8,226 nt of DNA from JBCCEV01 sp039030125. GTDB taxonomy: Bacteria; Pseudomonadota; Gammaproteobacteria; Ga0077536. The position numbers and the translations under genes were made by a program. The notes under the pieces are model-generated. The model saw nothing but the letters and a program-made list of their open reading frames with translations, did no database searches and was not told the DNA's origin. Location of the stretch: positions 1 to 8,226 of the forward strand of contig JBCCEV010000174.1 of assembly GCA_039030125.1 (NCBI GenBank). The letters are read 5' to 3'. Positions 5,268 through 8,226 of the stretch are shown here, in pieces; the stretch's first letter is position 1, and each line of letters starts with the position of its first letter.

Positions 5268-7535
5268 CTAAGCTTGGGCGTCCACTACCGCTAGTGCCGA
5301 CATATTCAGGACGCGGCGTACCGTTGCCGAGGGCGTGAGAATGTGGGCTGGATAGCGGCAGCCGAGCAACACCGGGCCAACGGCGACGCCCTCACCCAGC
5401 ACCGTTAATAAATTCAACGCAACATTGGCGGCGTCGAGGCTCGGCATGACGAGCAGGTTCGCCTCACCCTTCAAGGCGGCATCCGGTAGCGCCTTCTCGC
5501 GGATTGCTTCGATTAAGGCCGCATCGGCTTGCATTTCGCCATCAATCTCCAAGTCCGGCGCCGCCGCCTTGATCAGCGCCAATGCCTCCTGCATGCGCCC
5601 CGCATGGGGTGACTTACTCGAACCAAAATTGGAGTGCGAAAGCAAAGCGCATTTAGGTGTCATCCCGAAGCGCCTAACTTCCTCAGCAGCCAACAGCGTC
5701 ATGCTGGCAAGCTCCTGTGCTGAAGGCTGTTCGTTGACGTAGGTATCGCACAAGAAAAACGTGCCCTTGCGCAGCACCATGATGTTCATAGCCGCGACAC
5801 TATCGGCACCCTCTTTCCTGCCGAGGACGTCCATTAGATCATCGAGGTGATCTCGATAGCGTCCTGACATCCCGCACAGCATCGCATCGGCGTCACCCCT
5901 GCGCACCAACAGACTTGCGATCACGGTAGTGTTCGAACGCAGAACATTGCGAGCATCCCGCGGCGTGATACCGCCGCGTTTCATCAGGTCGTGGTAGTGA
6001 TCGCTGTATTCTTTGAACCGGTGATCGCTTTCCGGGTTGACCACCTCAAAATCTCGATCCGGGCGCATGCGCAAACCAAGGTCTTGTAGCCGCTGCTCGA
6101 TGACAAACGGCCTGCCAACCAACACTGGGCGCGCGATTTGGTCATCAATAACGGTCTGCACCGCGCGCAGTACAGTCGTATTTTCGCCGTCCGCGTAAGC
6201 CAATCGTTTGGGTGCCGTGCGCGCGCTTTCGAACACCGGGCGCATCAACAGCACCGATTGGAAAACGAATCGGGATAACTCAGCGCGATAGGCGTTGATG
6301 TCCTCAATGGGTCGCGTCGCGACACCACTGTCCATCGCCGCTTGTGCCACGGCCGGCGCCAGTTCACTAATTAGGCGGGGGTCGAAGGGCTTTGGGATTA
6401 AGTAATCCCGATCAAACTTCAAGGCATCGCGCCCGTAGGCCGCCAGCACCAGCTCCGAAGCCTCTTGCATGGTGAGACTGGCCAGCGCCTTAACACAGGC
6501 AAGCTTCATTGCCTCGTTAATGGTGGTGGCGCCCACATCCAGCGCTCCGCGGAATAAGTAGGGGAAGCACAGAACATTATTCACTTGATTCGGATAATCC
6601 GATCGTCCCGTGGCAATAATTGCGTCACTGCGCGCCTCACGCGCATCCTCCGGCAAGATCTCGGGGGTCGGGTTCGCGAGCGCTAGAATGATCGGGTCCT
6701 TGGCCATCTTCTTGACCATCTCCTGGGTCAATACTCGCGGACCGGAAAGACCAAGAAACACGTCAGCGTCGGCTATTGCGTCATCGAGCGTGCGATGCGG
6801 GGTCTCGCGTGCGAACTGCTCCTTGTGCTCATCCATCTGCTCGGCGCGCCCCACATAGATCACCCCAGCGCGGTCGGTGACGACGATATGTTCCACGGGT
6901 AGACCAAGCGATTGCAGCAAGCGCAGACAGGCCAGTGACGCGGCACCCGCGCCAGAGGCCACCAAGCGGATATCTTCGATCTTTTTGTTAACAAGCTTTA
7001 GTGCATTGATGATTGCGGCGGCTGCGATAATCGCGGTGCCGTGCTGATCGTCATGGAAAACGGGAATATCGACTCGGTCCTTGAGCTTCTGTTCCACGAA
7101 AAAGCACTCTGGAGCTTTGATGTCCTCGAGATTGACGCCACCGAAAGTGGGCTCCAGACTTGCAATAATATCGACCAGTTTGTCGGGATCGGACTCATTG
7201 ATCTCGATGTCAAAAACGTCGATGCCCGAGAATTTCTTAAACAGTACCGCCTTGCCTTCCATAACCGGCTTGGCCGCCAGCGGACCAATATCCCCCAATC
7301 CCAGCACCGCCGAGCCGTTCGTGATCACGGCCACCAAGTTACCGCGATCGGTATAACGCGAAGCGGTGCTCGGATCGGCTGCGATCTCCTCGCACGGTAC
7401 GGCAACGCCCGGCGAATACGCGAGTGCCAAGTCGTCCTGATTGGCGAGCGGCTTGATCGGCGCGATTTCAATTTTTCCGGGTCTGGGTGTTTCGTGGTAT
7501 TCGAGCGCGCGCTCGCGCAGATCATCGTTGCTCAT
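5268..7535 (-). CDS. maeB: NADP-dependent malic enzyme with phosphotransacetylase-like domain
   Basis: This 755-residue cytoplasmic enzyme oxidatively decarboxylates malate to pyruvate and CO2, normally with NADP. The malic domain (about residues 15-155) has Tyr40 (LAYSPG) and Lys95 as catalytic residues, and Glu137, Asp138 and Asp163 (NLEDIKAP, FHDDQHGT) as metal ligands. The nucleotide-binding domain begins at about 165 with GAGAAS at 195-200. From about residue 430 a phosphotransacetylase-like domain follows, recognised by SHSNFGSS, DGEMQADAAL and the phrase LLVMPSLDAANVALNLL near the end. In studied MaeB proteins this tail is not an active acetyltransferase but senses acetyl-CoA and regulates the malic enzyme. 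Length matches E. coli MaeB (759). The start has a weak GGAAAG at 7539-7544 just upstream. It lies 34 bases after ffh on the same strand and meets the secreted protein gene tail to tail with a 10-base gap. NADP preference is from family, not seen directly. Confidence 0.95.
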   Translation of the reverse strand: MSNDDLRERALEYHETPRPGKIEIAPIKPLANQDDLALAYSPGVAVPCEEIAADPSTASRYTDRGNLVAVITNGSAVLGLGDIGPLAAKPVMEGKAVLFKKFSGIDVFDIEINESDPDKLVDIIASLEPTFGGVNLEDIKAPECFFVEQKLKDRVDIPVFHDDQHGTAIIAAAAIINALKLVNKKIEDIRLVASGAGAASLACLRLLQSLGLPVEHIVVTDRAGVIYVGRAEQMDEHKEQFARETPHRTLDDAIADADVFLGLSGPRVLTQEMVKKMAKDPIILALANPTPEILPEDAREARSDAIIATGRSDYPNQVNNVLCFPYLFRGALDVGATTINEAMKLACVKALASLTMQEASELVLAAYGRDALKFDRDYLIPKPFDPRLISELAPAVAQAAMDSGVATRPIEDINAYRAELSRFVFQSVLLMRPVFESARTAPKRLAYADGENTTVLRAVQTVIDDQIARPVLVGRPFVIEQRLQDLGLRMRPDRDFEVVNPESDHRFKEYSDHYHDLMKRGGITPRDARNVLRSNTTVIASLLVRRGDADAMLCGMSGRYRDHLDDLMDVLGRKEGADSVAAMNIMVLRKGTFFLCDTYVNEQPSAQELASMTLLAAEEVRRFGMTPKCALLSHSNFGSSKSPHAGRMQEALALIKAAAPDLEIDGEMQADAALIEAIREKALPDAALKGEANLLVMPSLDAANVALNLLTVLGEGVAVGPVLLGCRYPAHILTPSATVRRVLNMSALAVVDAQA

Positions 7536-7569
7536 GTGCTTTCCATTGGGCTCTGTAACGAATTCGTCT

Positions 7570-8226
7570 CTAGCGCGGTGGCATACCCGGCGGTAATTGG
7601 CCGCCTAATCCACGCATCAAATTTTTCATGCCGCCTTTTTTCGACATTTTTTTCATCATCTTCTGCATCTGCGTGAACTGTTTTAACAATCGATTGACAT
7701 CTTGCACCTGGGTGCCTGAGCCGCCGGCGATCCGCTTTTTCCTCGACGCTTTGATCACCGCGGGGAACTGCCGTTCTTGCTGCGTCATGGAATCTATGAT
7801 CGCCGCAAGTTTCGTCAGCTCCTTGTCGTTCAATTGATTTTTGGCGGCTTCGGGGATTTCGTTCATCCCGGGAAGTTTCCCCATTACCGCCGATAAGCCG
7901 CCCATGTTGCGCATCTGATCGAGTTGTTCGCGAAAATCTTGGAGGTCGAAGCCCTTACCCTTTTTGAGCTTCTCGGCGACCTTTTGAGCTTTCTCTTTAT
8001 CGACCTTTTCCTCGACTTCTTCAATGAGCGAGAGAACATCACCCATACCCAGAATGCGAGATGCAACCCGATCGGGATGAAAAGGCTCCAGCGCATCCGT
8101 CTTTTCCCCAAGGCCCAGGAACTTGATCGGCTTGCCGGTCACGTGTCGCACCGATAGCGCCGCCCCACCCCGGGCATCACCATCAACCTTGGTGAGCACC
8201 ACCCCAGTGAGGGGCAGGGCCTGATC
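7570..8226 (-). CDS. ffh: Signal recognition particle protein Ffh, C-terminal part (cut by window end)
   Basis: This is the SRP54 GTPase that, with 4.5S RNA, binds signal sequences of nascent inner-membrane proteins and delivers them to FtsY. The last 218 residues are visible; the N domain and the first GTPase motifs lie beyond 8226. Counting from the edge, the guanine-specificity motif TKVDGD is at residues 12-17 and the closing motif GLGEKTDALEPF follows near 41-52. The methionine-rich M domain begins at about residue 80: the finger-loop region (MRNMGGLSAVMGKLPGM), the helix IIDSMTQQER, and the RNA-binding signature RIAGGSGTQVQDVNRLL. It ends in the common basic, glycine- and methionine-rich tail with PPGMPPR. 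The frame is open right to the edge (DQALPLTGVV), so the GTG at 8202 is an internal valine, not a start. The next gene on the same strand is maeB, 34 bases away. Identification is certain. Confidence 0.97.
   Translation of the reverse strand, partial: DQALPLTGVVLTKVDGDARGGAALSVRHVTGKPIKFLGLGEKTDALEPFHPDRVASRILGMGDVLSLIEEVEEKVDKEKAQKVAEKLKKGKGFDLQDFREQLDQMRNMGGLSAVMGKLPGMNEIPEAAKNQLNDKELTKLAAIIDSMTQQERQFPAVIKASRKKRIAGGSGTQVQDVNRLLKQFTQMQKMMKKMSKKGGMKNLMRGLGGQLPPGMPPR

Noticed and set aside
5265..5279. Hairpin GCCC/GGGC as a terminator of the convergent genes
   Set aside because: The stem is only four pairs with a seven-base loop and no clear T run on either strand.
5425..5742. 105-codon + strand frame within maeB
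   Set aside because: It is antisense to the conserved phosphotransacetylase-like domain; the alanine/serine-rich composition is what a GC-rich complementary strand gives.
7041..7676. Long (211-codon) open frame on the + strand opposite maeB and ffh
   Set aside because: It is fully antisense to maeB and the end of ffh, has no recognisable domain, and its low-complexity serine end is the complement of the lysine/methionine-rich tail of Ffh. It is a shadow frame.
8200..8202. GTG at the right edge as the start of a short separate gene
   Set aside because: The frame continues upstream to the edge with Ffh sequence, so this codon is an internal valine.

Overview
The window is ordinary chromosomal housekeeping DNA from a Proteobacterium. 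A gammaproteobacterium is most likely: it has SdhE, YgfZ, a YheT-type hydrolase, a four-cysteine DsbB and a long two-domain MaeB. The SdhA/SdhB sequences are of the kind shared by alphaproteobacteria, mitochondria and some gammaproteobacteria, so the class is an inference and no species can be named. Coding density is high. I see no mobile element, CRISPR array, tRNA, rRNA or phage gene, and no convincing new system.

Positions 1-3936 (+ strand) hold a tight run of five genes: the 3' part of sdhA, sdhB, sdhE, ygfZ and an alpha/beta hydrolase of the YheT family. Gaps are 21, 0 and 10 bases and the last pair overlaps by 8 bases, so co-transcription is likely. The first four genes fit one theme. 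SdhA and SdhB are the FAD and iron-sulfur subunits of succinate dehydrogenase (complex II), SdhE is the factor that promotes covalent FAD attachment to SdhA, and YgfZ is a folate-binding protein that supports iron-sulfur enzymes. The hydrolase has no obvious link to this theme.

Positions 3937-4211 are the only sizeable non-coding stretch and probably carry the promoter of the next pair, though no strong promoter is visible. Positions 4212-5257 (+) hold dsbB and a small secreted protein of unknown function, overlapping as ATGA.

Positions 5268-8226 (- strand) hold maeB (malic enzyme with a phosphotransacetylase-like tail), preceded on the same strand by the 3' part of ffh (SRP GTPase, cut by the window edge). 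The two + and - transcription units converge with only 10 bases between them. Succinate dehydrogenase makes fumarate, fumarase converts this to malate, and MaeB turns malate into pyruvate, so both ends of the window touch central C4 metabolism, but they are separate units.
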